Assembly: GCA_030039105.1 (NCBI GenBank)
Contig: JASHQO010000397.1
Coordinates: forward strand, 1-18,055
Reading direction: 5' to 3'
Length of the DNA: 18,055 nt
From: Xanthobacteraceae bacterium
GTDB taxonomy: Bacteria; Pseudomonadota; Alphaproteobacteria; Rhizobiales; Xanthobacteraceae
The position numbers and the translations under genes are program-made. The notes beneath the pieces were generated by a model. It saw only the letters and a list, made by a program, of their open reading frames with translations. It was not told the DNA's origin and searched no databases. Below are positions 6,857 to 13,076 of this stretch, piece by piece (position 1 is the first letter of the stretch; the number at the start of each line of letters is the position of its first letter).

Positions 6857-7012
6857 CCCCCCTCCAACCGCGCGTTTTTCGTCCATGATTTTCGTCTTTG
6901 GGCCATTGTTCTAGCACGCGAAATGCAGTTTGCCATGGCGGAGGCGGCGCCTTGCCCTGCATGTCCGGCATGAGCCGCCGGTTGACTTCGCGCGTGGGAT
7001 CGGACGCGATAG

Positions 7013-7094
7013 CGTAGCCCGCGTGAGCGAAGCGACATGCGGAGTTTGACCGAAAGGCGAGACCCCGGATATCGCTGCGCGCATCCGGGCTACG
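7013..7094. repeat. Imperfect palindromic repeat between divergent hydrolase genes
   Basis: Arms CGTAGCCC (7013-7020) and GGGCTACG (7087-7094) enclose further partly complementary sequence (GCGAAGCGACAT against ATATCGCTGCGC). It occupies about a third of the roughly 260-bp gap between the divergent hydrolase genes and ends 22 bp before the plus-strand start. It resembles the common GTAGCCCGGATG-type intergenic repeat. The rest of the gap (6857-7012) shows no gene or clear promoter. Confidence 0.6.
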
Positions 7095-7115
7095 GACTTG
7101 GGAGGCACCAATCAA

Positions 7116-7952
7116 ATGACTGAAACCGGTTCGCATCTCGGTGTCGCCTACGCCAATCACGACGGCGTCGAGCTGCTGGGCGACCTCTATCTGCCGAAGG
7201 GCGCCAAGGCGGCGCCGGCGCTGGTCGCCGTCCATGGCGGCGGCTGGGTGCAGGGCGCGCGCACCGCGTTCCAGCATTGGGGGCCGTACCTGGCAGCGCG
7301 CGGCTATGGGGTGTTTTCGATCGGCTATCGCGTGGCCGCCAAGGGCAAGATGTTTCCGCAAGCGGTGCAGGACGTGCTCGCCGGCGTGCAGTTCGTACGC
7401 GGCAAGGCCGGCGAATTCGGCATCGATCCGCAACGCATCGGCATCATGGGCGCTTCCGCCGGCGGCCATCTCGCCTCGCTCGCGGCCTTGAGCGGCAAGA
7501 AATTTCACGGCGGCTATCCGCAGGACCCGTTCGCCGCCGTCTCGACCGAAGTGAAGGCGCTGATCGGCGTCTATGGCGTCTACGATCTCCTGGCGATGTG
7601 GCTCGCCTATCAGGTCCAGGGCGGCGCCGAGAACAACATCCAGAAATTCCTCGGCGCCTCGCCCATGGAGAACCGCCAGCTTTATTTCGACGCCTCCTCG
7701 ATCAGCTACGCCACCTATGCCAGCAACAAGGTCGGCGTGCTCTTGGTCACCGGCACCAACGACGATCTGGTCGATCCCAAGGAGCATACCGCGCCGTTCA
7801 GCCTCGCGCTCAAGCAGGCCGGCTATTTCGTGCGGCCGTGCGTCGTGCACGGCGCGCCGCACTATTGGATGAACGATCCGATCGAGGAGCCGACCAGCTA
7901 TTCGGGCTTTTTGGCGCCGCGGCTCTTGCGCTTCCTGGCGGAGAAGCTCTGA
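7116..7952 (+). CDS. Alpha/beta hydrolase, acetyl-esterase/HSL-like (BD-FAE type)
   Basis: This 278-residue serine hydrolase has HGGGW at residues 40-44 (oxyanion hole) and GASAGGH with nucleophile S114, as in the hormone-sensitive-lipase/kynurenine-formamidase-like group. The acid is probably D216 or D217 in TGTNDDLVDP, and the base H249 in GAPHYW. Such enzymes split esters, formamides or small amides. No signal peptide is visible, so a cytoplasmic role is likely. The ATG at 7116 is chosen because GGGAGG (7100-7105) lies 10 nt upstream; an in-frame TTG at 7098 precedes that site and is rejected. It is convergent with the PHA gene at 8032-8343 and divergent from the other hydrolase. It may belong functionally with the catabolic genes to its right, but the arrangement does not prove it. 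Confidence 0.88.
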   Translation: MTETGSHLGVAYANHDGVELLGDLYLPKGAKAAPALVAVHGGGWVQGARTAFQHWGPYLAARGYGVFSIGYRVAAKGKMFPQAVQDVLAGVQFVRGKAGEFGIDPQRIGIMGASAGGHLASLAALSGKKFHGGYPQDPFAAVSTEVKALIGVYGVYDLLAMWLAYQVQGGAENNIQKFLGASPMENRQLYFDASSISYATYASNKVGVLLVTGTNDDLVDPKEHTAPFSLALKQAGYFVRPCVVHGAPHYWMNDPIEEPTSYSGFLAPRLLRFLAEKL

Positions 7953-7957
7953 AGCCA

Positions 7958-7985
7958 GTCATGACCGGGCTTGTCCGGGCATGAC
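7958..7985. repeat. Short palindrome between convergent genes; possible bidirectional terminator
   Basis: GTCATG (7958-7963) pairs with CATGAC (7980-7985) around CCGG...CCGG. It lies 5 nt after the plus-strand hydrolase stop and 46 nt beyond the end of the convergent PHA gene. It looks like a solo, shortened copy of the GTCATGGCCGGGCTTGTCCC type found at 9901 and 15998. No T-run accompanies it, so a terminator role is only a possibility. Confidence 0.6.
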
Positions 7986-8031
7986 GCCGACAATGTGCAT
8001 TCAAAGCAAAGAGACTCCAGCAGGCGGCGGC

Positions 8032-8343
8032 TTATTTCTTCTCCAAAAGCAGCGTGCCTTCCTTGCGGATCAGCGGCTGGATGGTTTCGGCGAGCTTGGC
8101 CAGAAGCCACGGCAGCACCACTTCGAGGCGGACGTGATCGTCGCGCACGTCGATGCTGCCGCTCACCGTCTGCGCCAGCGCGCTGACCCGGAATTGCAGG
8201 CGGTTGTCGGTCCAGGCCTGCTCGTCGATGCGGAAGAATTGCCCGAATTTGGCTTGCGCGTCGGTGAGCCCGGCCTGCAGCCGGCGCAGCGCCTCGGCCC
8301 GGCCGAGCCGGTGCGGGATGCTGACGACCAGAGGCTTGCTCAT
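8032..8343 (-). CDS. Polyhydroxyalkanoic-acid-system family protein (small)
   Basis: This small protein of 103 residues begins MSKPLVVSIPHRLGRAEALR and continues with a helix rich in A, L and Q, then KFGQFFRIDEQAW, and strands ending in LIRKEGTLLLEKK. I recognise the pattern of the family often annotated as polyhydroxyalkanoic acid system (PHA granule region) proteins, small proteins found near PHA granule or phasin genes. Its molecular role is poorly defined. No PHA synthase or phasin gene is seen in the window, so context gives no support. The start at 8343 is chosen from the family N-terminus; the frame stays open upstream to 8385. No Shine-Dalgarno is visible, and a TATAGC box lies only 4 nt before the start, which suggests a leaderless or very short leader. 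Confidence 0.7.
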   Translation of the reverse strand: MSKPLVVSIPHRLGRAEALRRLQAGLTDAQAKFGQFFRIDEQAWTDNRLQFRVSALAQTVSGSIDVRDDHVRLEVVLPWLLAKLAETIQPLIRKEGTLLLEKK

Positions 8344-8399
8344 GCCGGCTATATGGGCGCTGGCTTCCGGCAAGCAAAGCGGCAAACTATAAGTTCCGC
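8344..8399. promoter_or_regulatory. Compact divergent promoter region, possibly producing leaderless mRNAs
   Basis: Just 56 bp separate two divergent start codons. On the plus strand, TATAAG (8388-8393) ends 6 nt before the GS-like ATG; on the minus strand, TATAGC (8353-8348) ends 4 nt before the PHA-family ATG. Neither gene has a Shine-Dalgarno. If these act as -10 boxes, transcription would begin at or next to each ATG. The -35 regions are weak, so this is only a candidate. Confidence 0.3.
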
Positions 8400-9893
8400 A
8401 TGAGCAAGCCGCCGACCTTCATCGAAAAGCACGGCCTGTGGAGCGACGCGCAGCGCCGGCTCGCCGCCGACATCAAGCGCCGGGTCGAAGCGGAGAAGCT
8501 GCGCTACATCCGGCTCGCCTGGAGCGACACCCACGGCTATGCGCGGGCCAAGGCGCTCACGGTGCCGGCGTTCCTGTCCGCGCTGACCGCTGGCTACAAT
8601 ATCGGCGTCGCCACCACGACGCTCGATTCCGCCGGCGCCCGCGTCTTTGCTTCATTCACCCGCGGCGGCGGCATGGGGCTCGCCGAGATGACCGGCTCGC
8701 CCAATCTCACGGTGGTCGCCGACCCGACCACGTTTCGCATCTTGCCGTGGGCGCCCGGCACCGGTTGGATCCTGTGCGACGAATATTTCAGCGACGGCAC
8801 GCCGTTTCACTTCGCGCCGCGCCAGCTCCTGAAAAAGGCGCTGCAAAAGCTGGCAGCACGCAAATGCGCAAGCGTCATCGGTGCCGAGATCGAATGGTAT
8901 CTGCTGCGCGTCGCCGAGGAGCATTTGACCGAGGACAATGTCGGCGCGCCCGGCACGCGCGGCCGCCCGATCAAAACCTGGCCGGCGGAGCCCGGCTATC
9001 ATTATCATTCCGAATCCAACATGGATTTGATGCAGTCGGTATTCGACGCGCTCGGCGATGGGTTCGAGGCGCTCGGCCTCGGCCTGCGCTCCATCGAGAA
9101 CGAATGGGGCCCCGGCCAGGTGGAATGCACGTTTGCGCCGCGCTCGGCACTTGAGGCCGCCGACAGCGTGCTCCTGTTCCGCACCGCGACGCGGCAGGTG
9201 TGCCGGCGGCTCGGCTACTTTGCCACCTTCATGGCGCGGCCGGCGCTCAAGGGCTACTACGCCAGCGGCTGGCATCTGCATCAGTCGCTGGTCGATGCGG
9301 CAAGCGGCGCCAATCTGCTGATGCCGGAAAAATCCGGCGAAGCTCTATCGCCGCTCGGCCAATCCTACCTCGCCGGCATCCTGCATTACGCCGTGCCGAG
9401 CACGGCGTTCGCGACGCCGACGGTCAACGGCTATCGCCGCTTCAAGCCGAACTCGCTGGCGCCGGACCGCGCCGCCTGGGCTCACGACCATCGCGGCGCC
9501 ATGATCCGCGTGCTCGGCGGCGTGGGCGATCCGGCGACGCGACTGGAAAACCGCGCCGGCGAGCCGGCGGCCAACCCGTATCTCTTCATCCTCTCGCAGG
9601 TCATCACCGGGCTTGCCGGCATCGACGCCAAGCTCACGCCGCCGCCGGCAACCGACGCGCCCTATGCCGCGCCGTGCCCGCTGCTGCCGAAAAGCCTGCC
9701 CGAGGCGCTCGACGCGCTGGACAACGAGCCGTTGTTCCGCCGCGAGCTCGGCGATACCTTCATCGACTACTTCCTCGCCCTCAAGCGCACCGAAGCCGGC
9801 CGCCACCGGCGCGCGCTGGAACAAAGCGGCGAAGCGGCGCAGGACGACGAGCCGAGCACCTGGGAGCAGAACGAGTACTTCGATTTCTTCTGA
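8400..9893 (+). CDS. Glutamine-synthetase-like ligase (gamma-glutamylamide synthetase type)
   Basis: This 497-residue protein has the glutamine synthetase plan: an N-terminal beta-grasp domain (LRYIRLAWSDTHGYARAKAL, 34-53) and a catalytic domain with metal and substrate residues E163/E165 (GAEIEWYL), E235 and E242 (NEWGPGQVE), H292/H294 (SGWHLHQSL), NGYRRFKPNSLAP (343-355) and RLENRAGEPAANPYL (381-395). All metal positions are kept, so it should be active. It departs from housekeeping GlnA in having no Tyr-adenylylation loop that I can see and WHLH in place of MHIH. Such proteins ligate glutamate to amines; the aniline-degradation ligases (TdnQ/AtdA1 group) are encoded beside Rieske oxygenase genes, and here a Rieske large-subunit gene lies 114 bp downstream. 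The amine substrate is not known; a polyamine ligase is the main alternative. Confidence 0.85.
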   Translation: MSKPPTFIEKHGLWSDAQRRLAADIKRRVEAEKLRYIRLAWSDTHGYARAKALTVPAFLSALTAGYNIGVATTTLDSAGARVFASFTRGGGMGLAEMTGSPNLTVVADPTTFRILPWAPGTGWILCDEYFSDGTPFHFAPRQLLKKALQKLAARKCASVIGAEIEWYLLRVAEEHLTEDNVGAPGTRGRPIKTWPAEPGYHYHSESNMDLMQSVFDALGDGFEALGLGLRSIENEWGPGQVECTFAPRSALEAADSVLLFRTATRQVCRRLGYFATFMARPALKGYYASGWHLHQSLVDAASGANLLMPEKSGEALSPLGQSYLAGILHYAVPSTAFATPTVNGYRRFKPNSLAPDRAAWAHDHRGAMIRVLGGVGDPATRLENRAGEPAANPYLFILSQVITGLAGIDAKLTPPPATDAPYAAPCPLLPKSLPEALDALDNEPLFRRELGDTFIDYFLALKRTEAGRHRRALEQSGEAAQDDEPSTWEQNEYFDFF

Positions 9894-9900
9894 CCGGTCC

Positions 9901-9984
9901 GTCACGGCCGGGCTTGTCCCGGCCATCCACGTCTTTAAGCTTGGAGGCAAAGACGTGGATGCGCGGGTCGCGCCCGCGCATGAC
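9901..9984. repeat. Three-hairpin palindromic repeat between the GS-like and Rieske genes
   Basis: Three nested or adjacent stems are perfect: GGCCGGG/CCCGGCC (9906-9924), ATCCACGTCTTT/AAAGACGTGGAT (9925-9936 and 9949-9960) and GCGCGGG/CCCGCGC (9961-9979), flanked by GTCA and TGAC. Its first 35 bp match those of the element at 15998-16087 in the same orientation with one mismatch. It begins 8 bp after the GS-like stop and ends 23 bp before the Rieske start. Confidence 0.88.
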
Positions 9985-10007
9985 GCGTGGAGAATAAGGA
10001 GCGCGCG

Positions 10008-11387
10008 ATGACGGCTCTGGAAAAAATCAACGCACCGCCGACCCGTCTCGGCGGCACCGCGCTGTACGACTGGGACCGTCTGGTCCAGGAAGACCGCGCC
10101 CACCGGCTGATCTACACCGATCCGGCGATTTTCGAAGCCGAGATGACCAACATCTTCGGCGGCACCTGGACCTATCTCGCCCACGAAAGCGAAATCCCCA
10201 ACGACAACGATTTCATCACCCGGCGTCTCGGCTTGCGGCCGCTGATCGTCGTGCGCGACGGCAACGGCAAAATCCGCGCGCTCTATAACCGCTGCACCCA
10301 TCGCGGCACCACTTTGTGCCGCTGGGACAAGGGCAACTCGAAATCGTTCCAGTGCCCGTATCACGGCTGGAATTTTCTCAACACCGGGAAGCTGCGCGGC
10401 GTGCCGTGGCCGGACGGCTATGCCGAGGACATGCGCGACCCGAAATACAACATCGCCCAGGTGCCGCGGGTCGAATCCTATCGCGGCTTCATCTTCGCCA
10501 CCCTGAACATGGACGCGCTGCCGCTGGTCGAGCATCTCGGCCCGATCGCAAAAGTCATCGACGAATGGCTCGACCGCAATCCCGGCGGCAAGGTCGTGGT
10601 CTGCGAGGCCAATCGGTTTCGCTACAAGGGCAACTGGAAGCTCGCCTACGACAATTCCTGCGACGGCTATCACGTCGCCTATTCGCACCGCTCGCTGCTC
10701 GAGACCGAAAACCGCTTCGCCGGCGAGAACGCCAAGGGCATGGCATATTATCGCAACTCGCCCGACACCCAGCCGATGTACATGCGCTATACCGGCCGCG
10801 GCAATCACTTCAAGGACAAGCGGCCGAACCTGGAACAGCGTCCCGGCGGCTTGTGGGCACTGGAAAGCGCCCATCCCGGCATGGAGCATTACGAGGCCGA
10901 GTTCATCAGGCGCTACGGCGACCGCGCCTTCGCGCTGCTCGATCTCGCCGGCTCCGAGCCGGTCAACATCAACGTGTTCCCGAACTTCTCGCTGCTCGGC
11001 AACCACATCCAGGTGTTCGAGCCGGTCGGCGTCGAGGAGACCAACGCGATCTGGTACGGCACCATGATCGTCGACGACGGCAAGGTGCCGAAAGACGCCG
11101 TCACCGACATCAATGCGCTGCGCATGCGCACCCAGGAAGGCTTTCCGAATTTCGGCGAGGTCGATGACATCGCCAACTTCGAGCAGATCCAGCGTGGCCT
11201 GATGGCGCTCGAAGACGAGTGGGTCTACATGAACCGCGGTTTCGGCATTCCCGACCGGGTCAAGACCGACGCCGACGGCACCATCACCGCGCCGGCGACC
11301 GACGAAGCCTTCATGCGGGAGCACTTCAAGGAGTGGAAGCGGCTCATGAAGGCGCGGCCGAACCTCGCCATCCAGCGCGAGCCATAA
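10008..11387 (+). CDS. Rieske non-haem iron ring-hydroxylating oxygenase, large (alpha) subunit
   Basis: The 459-residue protein has an N-terminal Rieske 2Fe-2S domain with C96-x-H98 (NRCTHRG) and C116-x2-H119 (CPYHGW), and a C-terminal catalytic domain with the bridging aspartate D219 and iron ligands H222 and H227 in NSCDGYHVAYSH. The third iron ligand is probably D386 or D387 in EVDDIANFE. These enzymes insert O2 into aromatic rings, using electrons from a reductase (and often a ferredoxin) that is not encoded in this window. The small subunit follows 13 nt downstream, so an alpha/beta oligomer is expected. The start at 10008 has AAGGAG 6 nt upstream. Neighbours (ligase, decarboxylase-like gene, importer) point to a carboxylated or aminated aromatic substrate, but this sequence alone does not identify it. 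Confidence 0.94.
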   Translation: MTALEKINAPPTRLGGTALYDWDRLVQEDRAHRLIYTDPAIFEAEMTNIFGGTWTYLAHESEIPNDNDFITRRLGLRPLIVVRDGNGKIRALYNRCTHRGTTLCRWDKGNSKSFQCPYHGWNFLNTGKLRGVPWPDGYAEDMRDPKYNIAQVPRVESYRGFIFATLNMDALPLVEHLGPIAKVIDEWLDRNPGGKVVVCEANRFRYKGNWKLAYDNSCDGYHVAYSHRSLLETENRFAGENAKGMAYYRNSPDTQPMYMRYTGRGNHFKDKRPNLEQRPGGLWALESAHPGMEHYEAEFIRRYGDRAFALLDLAGSEPVNINVFPNFSLLGNHIQVFEPVGVEETNAIWYGTMIVDDGKVPKDAVTDINALRMRTQEGFPNFGEVDDIANFEQIQRGLMALEDEWVYMNRGFGIPDRVKTDADGTITAPATDEAFMREHFKEWKRLMKARPNLAIQREP

Positions 11388-11400
11388 GGGGCGAAATGTC

Positions 11401-11997
11401 ATGAACGCGCCGGCGCAAAAACCCGATCCGTCGCGCACGTCGCATTACGTCAACGACGCGCTCTATCGCGCCCTGATCGAGAATTTCTCCGACTGGCAGG
11501 ATGACGCGCGCGCCGTCACCGACCTCGCCGTGCGCGACGAATTTCGCCGACTGCTGGAGCGCGAGGCACGGCTGCTCGATCAGCTCCGCTACGACGACTG
11601 GCTCGCCATGTACACGCCCGAATGCGTCTATTGGGTGCCGTCGACGCCGCAGGCCGGCGACCCGCGGCGCGAAATCTCGGTGATGTTCGACGATCGCCGC
11701 CGCCTCGAGGATCGCATCTACCGCATGCGCACCGGCTTCGCCTGGTCGCAGGCGCCGGCCTCGCGCACGGTGCGGCTCATCACCAACGTCGAAGCGTTCG
11801 CCACCGCCCGCGACGACACCCGCATGCTGCGCTCGAACTTTCTGGTCAGCGAGTTCTGGGGCGACGAGACCCGCGTGCTCACCGGCTGGGCCGGCCACCG
11901 CGTCACGCGCGACGGTGCCGGCTGGAAGATCGAGGCCAAGCAGGTCAACCTGATCGACTGCGATCAGAGCATCCGCAACCCGAGCATTATTTTGTAA
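11401..11997 (+). CDS. Ring-hydroxylating oxygenase, small (beta) subunit
   Basis: This 198-residue protein belongs to the SnoaL/NTF2-like beta-subunit family of Rieske oxygenases. Typical marks are LEREARLLDQLRYDDWLAMY followed by YWVPSTPQA (early catalytic-domain contact face), the MFDDRRRLEDRIYRMRTGFAW helix-strand, SRTVRLITNVE, and the C-terminal WKIEAKQVNLIDCDQSIRN. It binds no metal; its role is structural and in shaping specificity of the alpha3beta3 enzyme. It begins 13 nt after the large-subunit stop with an AAGGGG tract about 10 nt before the ATG. Its stop shares a base with the ATG of a 12-codon reading frame leading to the next gene. The large/small pair is complete. Confidence 0.92.
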   Translation: MNAPAQKPDPSRTSHYVNDALYRALIENFSDWQDDARAVTDLAVRDEFRRLLEREARLLDQLRYDDWLAMYTPECVYWVPSTPQAGDPRREISVMFDDRRRLEDRIYRMRTGFAWSQAPASRTVRLITNVEAFATARDDTRMLRSNFLVSEFWGDETRVLTGWAGHRVTRDGAGWKIEAKQVNLIDCDQSIRNPSIIL

Positions 11998-12035
11998 TGC
12001 ACGAACAAAAACCATTTACCGTCAGCCTGGAATGA
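11997..12035 (+). other. 12-codon mini-ORF linking two genes by stop/start overlaps (candidate)
   Basis: The stop of the oxygenase small subunit overlaps this ATG (TAATG), and the mini-ORF's own TGA overlaps the next ATG (ATGA). It reads MHEQKPFTVSLE. No ribosome site precedes it, and the downstream gene also lacks a clear one, so the chain of overlaps could let terminating ribosomes reinitiate. It could equally be chance in a 34-nt gap. Confidence 0.3.
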
Positions 12036-13018
12036 ACAAGCTGAAACTCACTATGGCGTGCGGCCGCTATGATCGCACGCAGCCGCTGATCGACGGCCGC
12101 GTCGAGCCGGAAGGCGTCGACCTGAAATTCATCCCGCTGCGCCCGGGCGAGACGTTCTGGCGCATGCTCAATCACGAGGAATTCGACGCTTCGGAAATGT
12201 CGCTGTCGTCGTACACCATCCTGCGCTCCGAGGGCGACACGCGGTTCATCGCCATCCCGGTGTTTCCATCGCGGGTGTTCCGCCACTCCGCGGTCTATCT
12301 GCGTGCCGATTCCGAGATCGCGAAGCCGCAGGACCTCAAAGGCAGGCGCGTCGGCGTCGGCGACTATCAGATGACGGCTGCGGTCTGGGTGCGCGGCTTC
12401 CTCAAGGCCGACTACGGCGTCAATCCCGAAGACGTGACCTGGGTGATCGGCCGGCCGGTGCGCACCATCAAGCCGCCGGACGGCATCCGGGTCGAATTCA
12501 TGTCGCCCGATACCACGCTGGAGGACATGCTGGAGCGCGGCGAGATCGACGCGCTCGCTACCGTGATGATCCCGAAGACGCTCGGCAGGACGGTGCGGCG
12601 GCTGTTCGCCGATCCGCGCAAGGTCGAGCAGGATTATTACCGGCGCACCGGCATCTTCCCGATCATGCACACCTTCGTGCTGAAGACGAGGCTCTACGAG
12701 GAGAACCCGTGGCTGGCGATCAGCTTCTATCGCGCCTTCTGCCGCGCCCGCGACATCGCCTATTACTGGATGTACGACACCGACGCGCTGACCGTGAGCC
12801 TGCCGTGGGTGATCGACGAGCTGGAAGCGACGCGCAAGATTTTCGGCCCACAAATCTGGGATTATTCGATCGAGGGCAGCCGCCCAACGCTCGACGCGCT
12901 GATGAACCACCTCGACGAGCAGAAGCTCACGCGGCGCCGCATGAAGGTCGAGGACTTGTTCGTGCCGAATATCAGCCCTTTCCTCAACGAATATCTGCGG
13001 GCGACCGCAGAGGAATAA
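12032..13018 (+). CDS. 4,5-dihydroxyphthalate decarboxylase-like protein
   Basis: This 328-residue protein has no signal peptide or lipobox, so it is cytoplasmic despite a periplasmic-binding-protein type 2 fold. Segments that I associate with the 4,5-dihydroxyphthalate decarboxylase (Pht5) family are CGRYDRTQPLIDGRV (10-24), ETFWRMLNHEEFDASEMSLSS (40-60), IPVFPSRVFRHS (75-86), VGVGDYQMTAAVWVRG (107-122) and DYYRRTGIFPIMHT (201-214). In phthalate pathways such enzymes remove a carboxyl group from the dihydroxylated ring made by a Rieske dioxygenase, and here the gene directly follows both oxygenase subunits. The family is broad and many members are of unproven activity, so phthalate itself should not be assumed. 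It begins through an ATGA overlap with a mini-ORF and is followed 58 nt later by the amidohydrolase. Confidence 0.78.
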   Translation: MNKLKLTMACGRYDRTQPLIDGRVEPEGVDLKFIPLRPGETFWRMLNHEEFDASEMSLSSYTILRSEGDTRFIAIPVFPSRVFRHSAVYLRADSEIAKPQDLKGRRVGVGDYQMTAAVWVRGFLKADYGVNPEDVTWVIGRPVRTIKPPDGIRVEFMSPDTTLEDMLERGEIDALATVMIPKTLGRTVRRLFADPRKVEQDYYRRTGIFPIMHTFVLKTRLYEENPWLAISFYRAFCRARDIAYYWMYDTDALTVSLPWVIDELEATRKIFGPQIWDYSIEGSRPTLDALMNHLDEQKLTRRRMKVEDLFVPNISPFLNEYLRATAEE

Positions 13019-13076
13019 ACGCGCGGCTTGCGCTAAGCTTGAAGTCAGGCAAACGAAAGCCGAGGGAGGATCGACC

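Noticed and set aside
6834..6971. Possible 45-residue minus-strand peptide beginning MPDMQGKAPP
   Set aside because: No ribosome site, it overlaps the start of the alpha/beta hydrolase, and no family is recognised; probably chance or repeat-derived sequence.
9345..11438. Very long minus-strand open frame (about 697 codons) opposite the GS-like and Rieske genes
   Set aside because: It is a high-GC antisense shadow: low-complexity composition rich in R, A, V and H, no recognisable domain, and it runs across two well-supported plus-strand genes.
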